Source: Mycobacterium sp. DL440
GTDB lineage: Bacteria; Actinomycetota; Actinomycetes; Mycobacteriales; Mycobacteriaceae
Length of the DNA: 64,000 nucleotides
Direction: 5' to 3'
NCBI RefSeq assembly: GCF_011745145.1
Contig: NZ_CP050191.1
Span: 372,001 to 436,000 of the forward strand
In this document: piece after piece, positions 9,592 through 18,253 of the stretch
Position numbering within the stretch: the stretch's first letter is position 1
How the letters are laid out: the number at the start of each line of letters is the position of its first letter
Program-made: the position numbers and the translations under genes
The notes under the pieces: model-generated
Seen by the model: the letters and a program-made list of their open reading frames with translations, nothing else
Told to the model about the DNA's origin: nothing
Database searches by the model: none

Positions 9592-11450
9592 TGGCGTTGA
9601 CTGTTGTCGGTGTCGACATCGGCAACTCGACGACCGAGGCCAGTGCCGCGGTCGTCGCGACTGACGGCTCGATCCGGTTCCGTGGCGCGGCGCTGACCCC
9701 GACAACGGGCGTCAAGGGCACCCCGCGCAATGTCGATGGGGTGGCCCAGGCGGTGGTTCGTGCGCTGGAGGCGAGCGCGATGCCGCTGGCCGACCTGGAC
9801 CTCGTCTTGCTGAACGAGGCCACCCCGGTGATCAGTGGCATGGCGATGGAAACCATCACCGAAACCATCATCACCGAGTCGACGATGATCGGCCACGACC
9901 CGCGCACCCCGGGCGGTCGTGGTCTCGGTGTGGGCGTCACCGTCGCATTCGACGCCCTCGCCCAAATTCTTTCCGGCACCGAGGTGATCGTGGTGGTGCC
10001 GAAGGAGGTCGACTTCGAGGACGCGGCACGCGGGATCAATGCGGCGGCGGCACGCGGCCTCACGGTGCGCGGGGTGATCCTGGGCAACGACGACGCGGTG
10101 CTGGTGGCCAACCGGCTCGACTCCGTGATCCCGGTGATCGACGAGATATCGCGCATCGATGCGGTGCCGCTGGGCATGCTGGCCGCCGTCGAGGTGGCCG
10201 CGCCCGGCAACTCGATCCGGACCCTGTCCAATGCTTATGGGCTGGCGACGATCTTCGACCTGAATGCGGCTGCGACCAAGGTGATCTCCCCGGTGGCCAG
10301 GGCGCTGACCGGCAACCGCTCGGCGGTGGTGGTGCGCACCCCCTCGGGCGATGTCGCTGATCGCAGTATCCCGGCTGGATCGCTGGAGCTGTCCGGTGTC
10401 CACAAACGGGCATCGGTCGACGTCTCCCGTGGTGCGCCGGAGATCATGAGCGCGGTCGAGCGGGTCGCTCCCTTGGCGGATGTGGCGGGGGAGGCCGGCA
10501 CCAACACCGGGGGCATGATCGCCAATGTTCGGCACAGCATGGCCGAGCTCTCCGGTCATGCGCTCGCCGACGTGTGCATTCAGGATCTGTTGGCGGTGGA
10601 TACCTTTGTACCGCAGGAGGTTCGCGGCGGGGTGGCCGGAGAGGTGGCGCTGGAGAACGCGGTCGCGCTGGCCGCCATGGTCCGGACGCGCGAAAGCGGA
10701 ATGCGAGCGGTGGCCGACGAGGTTCGCTCCCGGTTGCGGGCTGCCGGGGCCGAAGGTGTCGAGGTGAGGGTCGGCGGTGTCGAGGCCGAGATGGCGGCGT
10801 TGGGTGCGCTGACCACGCCGGGAACCGACAAGCCACTCGTGGTGCTGGATCTCGGTGGTGGGTCGACTGATGCCGGACTGATCGAGGTGGGCGGCGGGAT
10901 CATTGCCGTGCACCTGGCCGGCGCCGGCGATCTGGTCACCAAGCTGATCGACGCCGAGCTCGGTCTTGACAACCTGGAATTGGCCGAGGACATCAAACGA
11001 TCACCGCTGGGCAAGGCGGAGAGCTTCTTTCATGTCCGGTTGGAGAACGGCAGCGTGATGTTCTTCGAGAAGCCGCTGCCCGCCGCATCGTTCGCGCGGG
11101 TGGTCACGCTGGCCGAGTACGGCATGAATGCGATCCCCACCCGGCATTCCATGGACCGGGTCAGGCTGGTGCGCCGAGCGGCCAAGGAGCGGGTCTTCGT
11201 GGTCAACGCGCTGCGCGCACTGCGGGCGATCGCGCCCGGTGGTGACCTGCGTCAGATCGGGTTCGTGGTGCTGCTCGGTGGGTGCGCGCTGGACTTCGAG
11301 ATTCCCGAACTCATCGCGGATGCCCTTGCCCCCTTCGGAATCGTCTGCGGCACAGGCAATGTGCGTGGGTCAGAAGGTCCGCGGAATGCGGTGGCCACCG
11401 GTCTGGTGGCGTCGCACGCTCGGCTGGTCGAAGCGGATGTCCGTGCATAG
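9591..11450 (+). CDS. ddrA: Diol dehydratase reactivase, large subunit
   Basis: A 619-residue ATPase subunit of the diol/glycerol dehydratase-reactivating factor, which releases damaged cobalamin from inactivated dehydratase. It has the actin-like phosphate motifs VGVDIGNSTTEA at the N-terminus and LDLGGGSTDAGL about residue 420, and the family segments ITESTMIGHDPRTPGG and GLATIFDLNAAATKV. Length (about 610) is normal. It overlaps the medium-subunit stop by one base and the small reactivase gene by 14 bp. Because no EutA is encoded, it may also serve the neighbouring ethanolamine ammonia-lyase; that is speculation. Confidence 0.94.
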   Translation: MALTVVGVDIGNSTTEASAAVVATDGSIRFRGAALTPTTGVKGTPRNVDGVAQAVVRALEASAMPLADLDLVLLNEATPVISGMAMETITETIITESTMIGHDPRTPGGRGLGVGVTVAFDALAQILSGTEVIVVVPKEVDFEDAARGINAAAARGLTVRGVILGNDDAVLVANRLDSVIPVIDEISRIDAVPLGMLAAVEVAAPGNSIRTLSNAYGLATIFDLNAAATKVISPVARALTGNRSAVVVRTPSGDVADRSIPAGSLELSGVHKRASVDVSRGAPEIMSAVERVAPLADVAGEAGTNTGGMIANVRHSMAELSGHALADVCIQDLLAVDTFVPQEVRGGVAGEVALENAVALAAMVRTRESGMRAVADEVRSRLRAAGAEGVEVRVGGVEAEMAALGALTTPGTDKPLVVLDLGGGSTDAGLIEVGGGIIAVHLAGAGDLVTKLIDAELGLDNLELAEDIKRSPLGKAESFFHVRLENGSVMFFEKPLPAASFARVVTLAEYGMNAIPTRHSMDRVRLVRRAAKERVFVVNALRALRAIAPGGDLRQIGFVVLLGGCALDFEIPELIADALAPFGIVCGTGNVRGSEGPRNAVATGLVASHARLVEADVRA

Positions 11451-11799
11451 CCGTGGTCAACCCGATCGTCCCGCGATCGTGGTGTTGAGTTCGGGCAGCC
11501 GGGATGTCGAACGCGACGTGCTGGCGGGCATCGAGGAAGAAGGCGTTCCGTACCTGCTGGTTCCGGGCGAGGCCGAGGTGCCGGCGGCCGAACTGGCGCG
11601 GCGCGCGGCGCTCAGGTCGCCGCTGGATGTCGGGGTGGGCGTCTGCTCCCGAGGTGAAGTGTGCGTGCGGCATGCCAAGCTGTCAGATCCGTTGCCCGAG
11701 CTGTCTTCTGGTGAAGGTGCCGGTGCTGCGGTTGTCCGGGTTCTCGGGCACAACGCGGCCCGGATCGTGGTCGGTATTCCGCTCAAACCCGACGATTGA
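11437..11799 (+). CDS. ddrB: Diol dehydratase reactivase, small subunit
   Basis: A 120-residue small subunit of the reactivase. Typical features are PAIVVLSSG near the N-terminus, the segment EEEGVPYLLVPGE, VGVCSRGEVCVRHAKL and the C-terminal GHNAARIVVGIPLK. It structurally mimics the dehydratase medium subunit, displacing it during reactivation (family knowledge). The ATG at 11437 lies inside the end of the large-subunit gene. This is the last gene of the dehydratase operon; a 220-bp regulatory gap follows. Confidence 0.88.
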   Translation: MSVHSRGQPDRPAIVVLSSGSRDVERDVLAGIEEEGVPYLLVPGEAEVPAAELARRAALRSPLDVGVGVCSRGEVCVRHAKLSDPLPELSSGEGAGAAVVRVLGHNAARIVVGIPLKPDD

Positions 11800-12019
11800 C
11801 AACGAAATTGGTCGTTGGGGTAGACACCGCCGCGTAGTGGGGCAATAATCTTCGATTAAAGGTTGAGTTTCATACCTTTGGAAGAACAACTCGCCGGAGA
11901 TCTGGTGTCGGCCCGCCGGTGTTGCCGGGTTAAAGGTCGGCCACCGCTTGCAAGGCCGTCATGAGTCGACGGCATCACATACGTGAGTTACGAAAACGTT
12001 GTCAATGAAGGAGTTTGAC
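11800..12019 (+). promoter_or_regulatory. Leader/operator region of the ethanolamine operon
   Basis: A 220-bp gap carrying three copies of AAAGGT: TTAAAGGT at 11856-11863, its inverted partner ACCTTT at 11874-11879 (10-bp spacing), and TTAAAGGT again at 11930-11937. These suggest a repressor or activator site. AAGGAG lies 7 nt before the permease ATG. I saw no convincing cobalamin riboswitch. Confidence 0.4.
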
Positions 12020-13435
12020 ATGGCGGGTGTGGAAGAACACCTGGAGAGCGCTGACTATCTGAAGAAACGTCAGCTCAAATCCGGAAGCGCGGGGTGGCTA
12101 CTGCTGGCCGGCCTCGGCGTCAGTTACGTGATCTCCGGCGACTTCTCGGGCTGGAATTTCGGCCTCGCCCACGGTGGCTTCGGAGGTCTGCTGATCGCCG
12201 TGGTGGTGATCGCCGCCATGTACTTCTGCATGGTGCTGGGTCTGGCCGAGCTGTCCTCGGCGTTGCCCGCGGCAGGCGGCGGCTACACGTTCGCCCGCCG
12301 CGCGCTGGGGCCCTGGGGCGGTTTCGCCACCGGCACCGCGATCCTGATCGAATACTCGATCGCACCGGCAGCCATCGCCACCTTCATCGGCGGTTACGTC
12401 GAATCGCTCGGCCTGTTCGGCATTCACAAGGGCTGGTGGGTCTACCTGGCGGCGTTCGTCATCTTCATCGGGATTCACCTCGCCGGTGTCGGTGAGGCAT
12501 TGCGGCTGATGTTCGTCATCACCGCGGTCGCGCTGCTGGGCCTGGTCATCTTCGCCGTCAGCGCCATCGGCAGCTTCGACGTCGCCAACCTGACCAACAT
12601 CGCCCCCGACGCCGCCGCAGCCGGCGCGTCGAGCTTCCTGCCGCACGGTTACCTGGGCATCTGGGCCGCCATCCCGTTCGCCATCTGGTTCTTCCTGGCC
12701 GTCGAAGGCGTCCCGCTGGCCGCCGAGGAGACCGCCAACCCGGAGCGCAACGTGCCGCGCGGCATCATCGCCGCGATGTCGGTCCTGATCCTCACCTGCG
12801 TCACGGTGCTGTTCCTGACCACGGGAGCCGGTGGCGCGGAAGCGATGTCGACTGTGGACGATCCGCTGGTGCAGGCCCTCGGCGGAACCGGGTTCGCCGC
12901 CAAGGCGGTCAACTACATCGGCCTGTTCGGGCTGATCGCGAGCTTCTTCTCGATCATCTACGCCTACTCCCGGCAGACGTTCGCGCTGTCGCGGGCCGGC
13001 TACCTGCCCACCCGGCTGTCGGTGACCAACAAGCGCAAGGCTCCGACTCTGGCGTTGATCGTCCCGGGTGTCGTCGCGTTCCTGCTGTCGCTGACCGGGC
13101 ACGGCGACCTGATCCTCAACATGGCAGTGTTCGGCGCGGCGCTGAGCTACGTGCTGATGATGATCAGCCACATCGTGCTGCGGGTGCGCGAGCCCAACAT
13201 GCCACGGCCGTACCGCACGCCCGGCGGCACCGTCACCACGGGCTTCGCCCTGGTCATCGCGGTCGTGGCGCTCATCGCGACCTTCGTGGTCAGCCCGGTG
13301 GCCGCGGGCCTGTGCCTGGCTGTGTTCTGCGCGTTCATGCTCTACTTCGCGCTCTACAGCCGCCACCGCCTGGTGGCGAACTCGCCCGACGAGGAGTTTG
13401 CGATGCTCGCGGAGGCGGAGAGTGCCCTGAAATGA
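12020..13435 (+). CDS. Ethanolamine permease (APC family)
   Basis: A 471-residue amino acid/polyamine/organocation transporter of the ethanolamine permease group, with about 12 hydrophobic segments. Family marks are SGDFSGWNFGLAHGGFGGLL near residue 40, ELSSALPAAGGGYTFARRALGPWGG, EGVPLAAEETANPERNVPRG and FSIIYAYSRQTFALSRAGYLP. It should import ethanolamine across the plasma membrane. I prefer the ATG at 12020, which follows AAGGAG with good spacing; starts at 11999 and 12005 are possible. Its stop overlaps the eutB start (ATGA), giving a permease-lyase operon. Confidence 0.93.
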   Translation: MAGVEEHLESADYLKKRQLKSGSAGWLLLAGLGVSYVISGDFSGWNFGLAHGGFGGLLIAVVVIAAMYFCMVLGLAELSSALPAAGGGYTFARRALGPWGGFATGTAILIEYSIAPAAIATFIGGYVESLGLFGIHKGWWVYLAAFVIFIGIHLAGVGEALRLMFVITAVALLGLVIFAVSAIGSFDVANLTNIAPDAAAAGASSFLPHGYLGIWAAIPFAIWFFLAVEGVPLAAEETANPERNVPRGIIAAMSVLILTCVTVLFLTTGAGGAEAMSTVDDPLVQALGGTGFAAKAVNYIGLFGLIASFFSIIYAYSRQTFALSRAGYLPTRLSVTNKRKAPTLALIVPGVVAFLLSLTGHGDLILNMAVFGAALSYVLMMISHIVLRVREPNMPRPYRTPGGTVTTGFALVIAVVALIATFVVSPVAAGLCLAVFCAFMLYFALYSRHRLVANSPDEEFAMLAEAESALK

Positions 13436-14847
13436 AGTACCACCAGCAGGTCTCGGGGGTGAACTACGGCTTCGACGGTCTGGTCGAAGTGATGGCCAAG
13501 GCCACCCCGCTGCGCTCCGGCGATCAACTCGCCGGCTGCGCGGCCGAGCACGACGGTGAACGCGCCGCGGCCGCCTGGGTGCTCGCCGACCTGCCGCTGG
13601 ACGTCTTCCTCAACGAGGAACTGGTGCCGTACGACACCGACGAGGTGACCCGGCTGATCATGGACAGCCATGACCGCCAAGCCTTTTCGGAGATCTCGCA
13701 CCTGACCGTCGGTGGGCTGCGGGACTGGCTGATGGACACCGCGGCGCATGATCACAGTGCCGAGCGGCTGGCCGCCGTCTCTCCGGGGCTGACTCCGGAA
13801 ATGGTGGCGGCGGTCAGCAAGATCATGCGCAACCAGGACCTGATCGCGGTGTCGGCCGCCGCGGAGGTGACGGCGGCGTTCCGGACCACCGTCGGCGCCC
13901 GCGGCACCCTGGCCACCCGGCTGCAGCCCAACCACCCCACCGACGACCCTCGGGGGATCGCGGCGGCGGTGCTCGACGGGCTGCTGCTGGGCTGCGGTGA
14001 CGCGGTGATCGGGATCAACCCGGCCACCGATTCGCCGCAGGCCACCGCCGATCTGCTCTATCTGCTCGACTCGATCCGCACGCGCTACGACATTCCCGCC
14101 CAGTCGTGCGTGCTGTCCCATGTCACCACCACGATCGGGTTGGTCGAGGCCGGGGCGCCGGTGGACCTGATGTTCCAGTCCGTCGCGGGCACGGAAGGGG
14201 CCAACTCCGCATTCGGGGTGAACCTGCAGCTGCTGCGGGAAGGCAACGAAGCGGCGCGCAGCCTGGGCCGCGGCACCGTCGGTGACAACGTCATGTACCT
14301 GGAGACCGGGCAGGGTTCGGTGCTGAGCTCCGGCACGCACCTGGGGGTCGGCGGGAAGCCCGTGGACCAGCAGACGCTGGAGACCCGCGCCTACGCGGTG
14401 GCCCGCGACCTGCAACCGCTGCTGGTCAATACGGTCGTCGGGTTCATCGGACCGGAGTATCTGTACGACGGCAAGCAGATCATCCGGGCGGGACTGGAAG
14501 ACCACTTCTGCGGCAAGCTGCTGGGCCTGCCGATGGGGGTGGACGTCTGCTACACCAACCACGCCGAGGCCGACCAGAACGACATGGACACCCTGTTGAC
14601 GTTGTTGGCCGCGGCGCGGGTGGCGTTCGTCATCACCGTGCCCGGCGCCGACGACGTCATGCTGGGTTACCAGAGCCTGTCGTTCCACGACGTGCTGACC
14701 GCCCGGCGCACGCTCGGGCTGCGGCCCGCACCCGAATTCGAGGCGTGGCTGCGCAGCGTCGGCATGGTCGACGACGCCGGCAAGCTGACCCCGTTCGACC
14801 TGGAGCGTTCGGTGCTGCGGTCGCTGACTTCGGCGGAGCCGTCATGA
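13432..14847 (+). CDS. eutB: Ethanolamine ammonia-lyase, large subunit
   Basis: A 471-residue catalytic subunit of adenosylcobalamin-dependent ethanolamine ammonia-lyase, which cleaves ethanolamine to acetaldehyde and ammonia. Conserved stretches include RLQPNHPTDDPRGI, VIGINPATDSPQ, CVLSHVTTT, DLMFQSVAGTEGAN, MYLETGQGSVLSSGTHLG, GLPMGVDVCYTNHAEADQND and VMLGYQSLSFHD. It overlaps the permease stop and the eutC start by 4 bp each. Acetaldehyde could go to the aldehyde dehydrogenase at 3933. No eutA, eutH or shell genes are present. Confidence 0.96.
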   Translation: MKYHQQVSGVNYGFDGLVEVMAKATPLRSGDQLAGCAAEHDGERAAAAWVLADLPLDVFLNEELVPYDTDEVTRLIMDSHDRQAFSEISHLTVGGLRDWLMDTAAHDHSAERLAAVSPGLTPEMVAAVSKIMRNQDLIAVSAAAEVTAAFRTTVGARGTLATRLQPNHPTDDPRGIAAAVLDGLLLGCGDAVIGINPATDSPQATADLLYLLDSIRTRYDIPAQSCVLSHVTTTIGLVEAGAPVDLMFQSVAGTEGANSAFGVNLQLLREGNEAARSLGRGTVGDNVMYLETGQGSVLSSGTHLGVGGKPVDQQTLETRAYAVARDLQPLLVNTVVGFIGPEYLYDGKQIIRAGLEDHFCGKLLGLPMGVDVCYTNHAEADQNDMDTLLTLLAAARVAFVITVPGADDVMLGYQSLSFHDVLTARRTLGLRPAPEFEAWLRSVGMVDDAGKLTPFDLERSVLRSLTSAEPS

Positions 14848-15617
14848 GTCCCAATGAGATTGCGGTTCAAGAGTTCTGGGATGAACTGCGCAAGACGACC
14901 CAGGCCAGGATCGGGCTGGGCCGGGCCGGCGACGCGCTGCCCACCCGCCGGGTGCTCGAGCTGGCCGCGGCGCATGCCGCCGCCCGCGACGCCGTGCACG
15001 TGCCGCTGGACGTCGAGACCCTTGCCGACAAGGTCCGGGCAGTGGGTATCGGCGAGCCGACCGTGGTGACCAGCCGCGCCACCTCACGCGACGAGTATCT
15101 GCGCCGCCCGGATCTGGGCCGGGAGCCCGCCGACGGTATGCAGGTGCCCGATACCCCGGCCGACATCGGCTTCGTGCTGGCCGACGGGCTGTCGCCGACT
15201 GCCCTGGATCGTCACGGCGCGACACTGCTCGCGGCGTTGGTAGCCGAGTTGCAGGACCGCTACACCCTGGCCCCGCCGGTGATCGCGACGCAGGCACGGG
15301 TGGCGCTCGGGGACCACATAGGGGCACAGGCGCGCATCCGAACTCTGCTCGTGATCATCGGGGAGCGGCCCGGCCTGAGCGTCGCCGACAGTCTCGGCAT
15401 TTACCTCACCCACCTGCCGATGCCCGGCCGCACCGACGCCGACCGCAACTGCATCTCCAACATTCACCCGCCCGACGGCCTGGGTTACACCGAAGCCGCA
15501 CGGGTGGTGGCCGGCCTGGTCGACGGTGCGCTCGCGCTGGGCCGCTCCGGCGTCGACCTGAAGGACACCTCTCGGACCTCGGCGCTCGACCCGAACAGCA
15601 TGACCCAGCTCAACTGA
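14844..15617 (+). CDS. eutC: Ethanolamine ammonia-lyase, small subunit
   Basis: A 257-residue small subunit of ethanolamine ammonia-lyase, contributing the cobalamin-binding part. Typical segments are WDELRKTTQARIGLGRAGDA, TRRVLELAAAHAAARDAVHV, VTSRATSRDEYLRRPDLGR, DIGFVLADGLSPTAL, RIRTLLVIIGERPGLSV and NCISNIHPPDGLGY. The N-terminus is compact and lacks an evident microcompartment-targeting helix. The ATGA overlap with eutB implies coupling. A lipoprotein phosphatase gene follows after 13 bp and is probably in the same operon. Confidence 0.95.
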   Translation: MSPNEIAVQEFWDELRKTTQARIGLGRAGDALPTRRVLELAAAHAAARDAVHVPLDVETLADKVRAVGIGEPTVVTSRATSRDEYLRRPDLGREPADGMQVPDTPADIGFVLADGLSPTALDRHGATLLAALVAELQDRYTLAPPVIATQARVALGDHIGAQARIRTLLVIIGERPGLSVADSLGIYLTHLPMPGRTDADRNCISNIHPPDGLGYTEAARVVAGLVDGALALGRSGVDLKDTSRTSALDPNSMTQLN

Positions 15618-15630
15618 TCCAGGAGTCTCA

Positions 15631-16908
15631 ATGACCAAGCGTGCCGTCCTGTCTCTGCTCGCCGCGACGACCGTCGCCGTCACCGTCGCAGGGTGTGGTT
15701 CCGGCGGCGACTCGGCGGAGCCGTCGGCCACTCAGACACCCGCCGCGAGCTGTCGCACGCTGGCCGAGAATCCCGGTTGGTACGGCGACAACCGGGACCG
15801 GATCGACGCGATGCTCGCGGAGTTGGGGACCTGCGGGGCCAACGGCTCGGTGGCCGATGGCGCACCGCTGGCGCTGTTCGACTGGGACAACACCGTGGTC
15901 AAGAACGACATCGGCGATGCGACGTTCTTCTGGATGGTGCGCAACGGCAAGCTGCGGGCACCCGCCGGGGGCGACTGGTCGAGCACCAGCCCCTACCTCA
16001 CTCCGCAGGCCGCGGCGGCCCTGGCCAAGGCGTGTGCCACCGCCACGCCGGGCCAACCGATGCCGACCAACACCGATCTCGGCTGCGCCGACGAACTGCT
16101 GTCGGTCTACACCGACGGTGAGACGCGTGCCGACGAGCCGGCGTTCGCCGGGTTCAACGCCCGCCGGTTCGAACCGTCGTATGCCTGGGCCGCGCAGATG
16201 CTGGCCGGCTGGCCCGAATCCGAGCTGAGTGGTTTCGCCGAGGCCGCGCGCAAGGAGAACCTCGACGCGCCCGAGGGCGCGGAGCAGAAGGTCGGTAGCG
16301 GTGACGAGACCGGCTGGGTGCGTTATTACCCGCAGATGCGCGATCTGGTGGAAACCCTGCGCGCCAACGGTTTCGACGTTCGCATCATTTCCGCGTCGGC
16401 GGAGCCGGTGGTGCGCGTGTGGGCGGCCGATCTCGGTTTCACCCCGGACAAGGTGATGGGGGTACGGACCGAGCGTGACGGCGACGTCCTGACGTCGAAG
16501 CTGGTGCCGTGCGGCGGCGAGACGGCCATCCCATACATCGAGGGCAAGCGGTGCCGGGTCAACGAGGACGTCTTCGGCGTCAAGGGGCCCGCCGCGTTCG
16601 AACAGCAGCCCGAGGCGAAACGCGCGGCCTTCGGCGCCGGGGACTCCGACACCGATGTCACGTTCCTCACCGATGCGACGGCCCTGCGTCTGGTGCTCAA
16701 CCGCAACAAGACCGAGTTGATGTGCACGGCGTACGACAACTCCGACGGTCGCTGGCTGGTCAATCCGATGTTCATCGATGCCAAGAAGAAGCAGGGCGAC
16801 CCGTACGAGTGCACGACGGAGGGCTACATCGAGCCCAGCGGTAAGGAAGCCCCGCTGCACCGTCCCGACGGAACTGTGGTGCCCGACCAGCAGGACGGGG
16901 TGTCCTGA
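15631..16908 (+). CDS. HAD-family phosphatase lipoprotein (phosphocholine/phosphoethanolamine-type)
   Basis: A 425-residue exported lipoprotein with a signal peptide and lipobox (VTVAGC, Cys22). The mature part is a HAD phosphohydrolase: FDWDNT with Asp84 and Asp86, a substrate-specificity cap, IISAS, and the acidic motif FGAGDSDTDVTFL. The overall layout resembles Pseudomonas phosphorylcholine phosphatase PchP. Its place directly after eutBC, with a 13-bp gap, suggests it dephosphorylates phosphoethanolamine (or phosphocholine) outside the membrane, feeding the ethanolamine permease. That substrate is inferred from context. Confidence 0.78.
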   Translation: MTKRAVLSLLAATTVAVTVAGCGSGGDSAEPSATQTPAASCRTLAENPGWYGDNRDRIDAMLAELGTCGANGSVADGAPLALFDWDNTVVKNDIGDATFFWMVRNGKLRAPAGGDWSSTSPYLTPQAAAALAKACATATPGQPMPTNTDLGCADELLSVYTDGETRADEPAFAGFNARRFEPSYAWAAQMLAGWPESELSGFAEAARKENLDAPEGAEQKVGSGDETGWVRYYPQMRDLVETLRANGFDVRIISASAEPVVRVWAADLGFTPDKVMGVRTERDGDVLTSKLVPCGGETAIPYIEGKRCRVNEDVFGVKGPAAFEQQPEAKRAAFGAGDSDTDVTFLTDATALRLVLNRNKTELMCTAYDNSDGRWLVNPMFIDAKKKQGDPYECTTEGYIEPSGKEAPLHRPDGTVVPDQQDGVS

Positions 16909-17009
16909 CGCCGTGAGAATGCTGGCGTAGAGCTCGGAGTTTCCTGGCCCAGCAATTCCACAGGCCGGTGGCGGGGTGCCCTACAGAATTCGGGCGTCAC
17001 ATATGCGCC

Positions 17010-17267
17010 ATGAGCACATACGAGGGGCAGCTGAAGCTCAAGGGGCACAGCCGGATACAGGTAACGGGCATGTTACTTGGTGTCGCCGCCATCTCGGCGA
17101 TGGCGGCGTTCGCGTTTGGTCATCCCGAGGAAATGCCTGCGGGGCAGGGCAACCCGCTCGCCGGATCCGGTGATGCCCCGACGAACACGGTTTTCACTCA
17201 ACCCGTGGTCGGCACGATGAAACTCGGCAGCACGGCTACGGCTACCACCCCTCCGGTTGCGAAATAG
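17010..17267 (+). CDS. Small single-pass membrane protein
   Basis: An 85-residue protein with one hydrophobic helix (about 18-36) after a basic N-terminus and then a Pro/Gly/Thr-rich extracytoplasmic tail ending PPVAK. The tail contains GTMKLGSTATATTP, which resembles SMALGATTTT in the small protein encoded at 17726-18007. I do not recognise a function. The ATG at 17010 precedes a sensible membrane-protein start; an in-frame GTG or ATG at 16968 is less likely. The next gene begins after 15 bp. Confidence 0.55.
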   Translation: MSTYEGQLKLKGHSRIQVTGMLLGVAAISAMAAFAFGHPEEMPAGQGNPLAGSGDAPTNTVFTQPVVGTMKLGSTATATTPPVAK

Positions 17268-17282
17268 GGGGTGGCACAAGCC

Positions 17283-17696
17283 ATGTCATCGCGTGTTCTC
17301 GGGCCGGTGGTCGCCGCTGCCGCACCGTTGGCGTCGCTCTTGGTGAGTGGGGTTGCCTACGCGTCGTCACCCGATGTCGTCGGGCAGAAATACAGCGACG
17401 CATCGGGCACGCTCAGTGGAGCCGGCTACTCGCCGGTGGTGGAAACGACGGTCGGTGACCGCGAATCCTGGTCGGACTGCGTCGTCACGCATCAACAGGA
17501 CCGCAACGTGCAGCCGCCGCCCAACACCGGAGGCTCGGCCACCAAGCAGACGCTCGTTTCCCTCGATTGCGACAAAGCAGTGGCGTCGGCCACCGCACCC
17601 GGAAACTCGGCCGCCAGCCCGGAGGGGCGTGCGGCGATCCAGGCTGCGCAACAGCAGGCCGCACAGGAACAGCAGCAGGCCGAGAAGAAGCACTAG
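17283..17696 (+). CDS. Secreted PASTA-like protein
   Basis: A 137-residue exported protein. A signal peptide ends near VAYASSPD. The mature N-terminus, PDVVGQKYSDASGTLSGAGY through SDCVVTHQQ, resembles a PASTA repeat, with two cysteines that could pair. The C-terminus is Ala/Gln-rich (AAQQQAAQEQQQ) and probably helical. An upstream GTG at 17271 is an alternative start. Function is unknown; PASTA modules usually bind cell-wall precursors, but a lone one in a small secreted protein says little. Confidence 0.6.
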   Translation: MSSRVLGPVVAAAAPLASLLVSGVAYASSPDVVGQKYSDASGTLSGAGYSPVVETTVGDRESWSDCVVTHQQDRNVQPPPNTGGSATKQTLVSLDCDKAVASATAPGNSAASPEGRAAIQAAQQQAAQEQQQAEKKH

Positions 17697-17725
17697 GGCC
17701 GCAGGCGTCTGACGAACGACCGTCG

Positions 17726-18007
17726 TCACGGCAGGCCGGCCTCCTCTGAGGGCAATGCCGCCGGGCCGGTGATGTTCGGGTGCGCCTTCGGTGTCGCCAT
17801 GGCAGCGGGTGCCCGCATCCCTGTGGTGGTTGTCGCGCCCAGAGCCATGGACGCCGAGGTCACGGTCGGGGGCGCCGGGGGTGCGTGGAACGCCACCGAC
17901 GAGCTGTGTCTGGCCGACATCACGCTCAACCAACCCAGAGTCACGAACGCGGCTCCGCCGGCAATCGCCGCGATCGCTCGGATGCTGGTGTGTCTTGTGG
18001 CAGCCAT
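17726..18007 (-). CDS. Small secreted or membrane protein
   Basis: A 93-residue protein with an N-terminal hydrophobic helix (IRAIAAIAGGAAFVTLGWLSV) and a Pro/Ala/Thr-rich tail. The tail has SMALGATTTT, similar to TMKLGSTATA in the protein at 17010-17267. The start ATG at 18007 is chosen because it places the helix at the N-terminus; the longer upstream frame looks non-coding. Function unknown. Confidence 0.5.
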   Translation of the reverse strand: MAATRHTSIRAIAAIAGGAAFVTLGWLSVMSARHSSSVAFHAPPAPPTVTSASMALGATTTTGMRAPAAMATPKAHPNITGPAALPSEEAGLP

Positions 18008-18194
18008 GGTGCTGAGCCCTTCGTTCCGCTGATGTCCGGCTTCGGCTGCGAGCCATCTGGCATCCAGTCGACGCCTGGACCCTGGGAGTTGGGATACGTC
18101 TGCGATGTGAGTTCTCTTGGAGAGCAGTGCACGAGGTGTCGACCGGGACCGGGCTTTGCGGCGATGCGTCCGCGACGGCCCCCACACGGGCGTT

Positions 18195-18253
18195 TTGACC
18201 TGCCCGGATATCGGACGGTAAGCTGCTCCGTTGGTGTGTGCTGCCCTTCGGGG
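18195..18253 (+). promoter_or_regulatory. Promoter and leader hairpin of rplM-rpsI
   Basis: TTGACC (18195-18200), an 18-bp spacer and TAAGCT (18219-18224) form a good sigma-A-type promoter. This would give a leader of about 145 nt before the rplM GTG. Just downstream, TGCCC-TTCG-GGGCA (about 18240-18253) is a UUCG-type hairpin. The rest of the gap 18008-18376 shows no gene. AGAAGAGG lies before the start codon. Confidence 0.6.

Noticed and set aside
11880..11990. Possible cobalamin riboswitch before the ethanolamine permease
   Set aside because: GGCCACCGC and GC-rich pairing were noted, but the conserved B12-box and core elements are not present in order.
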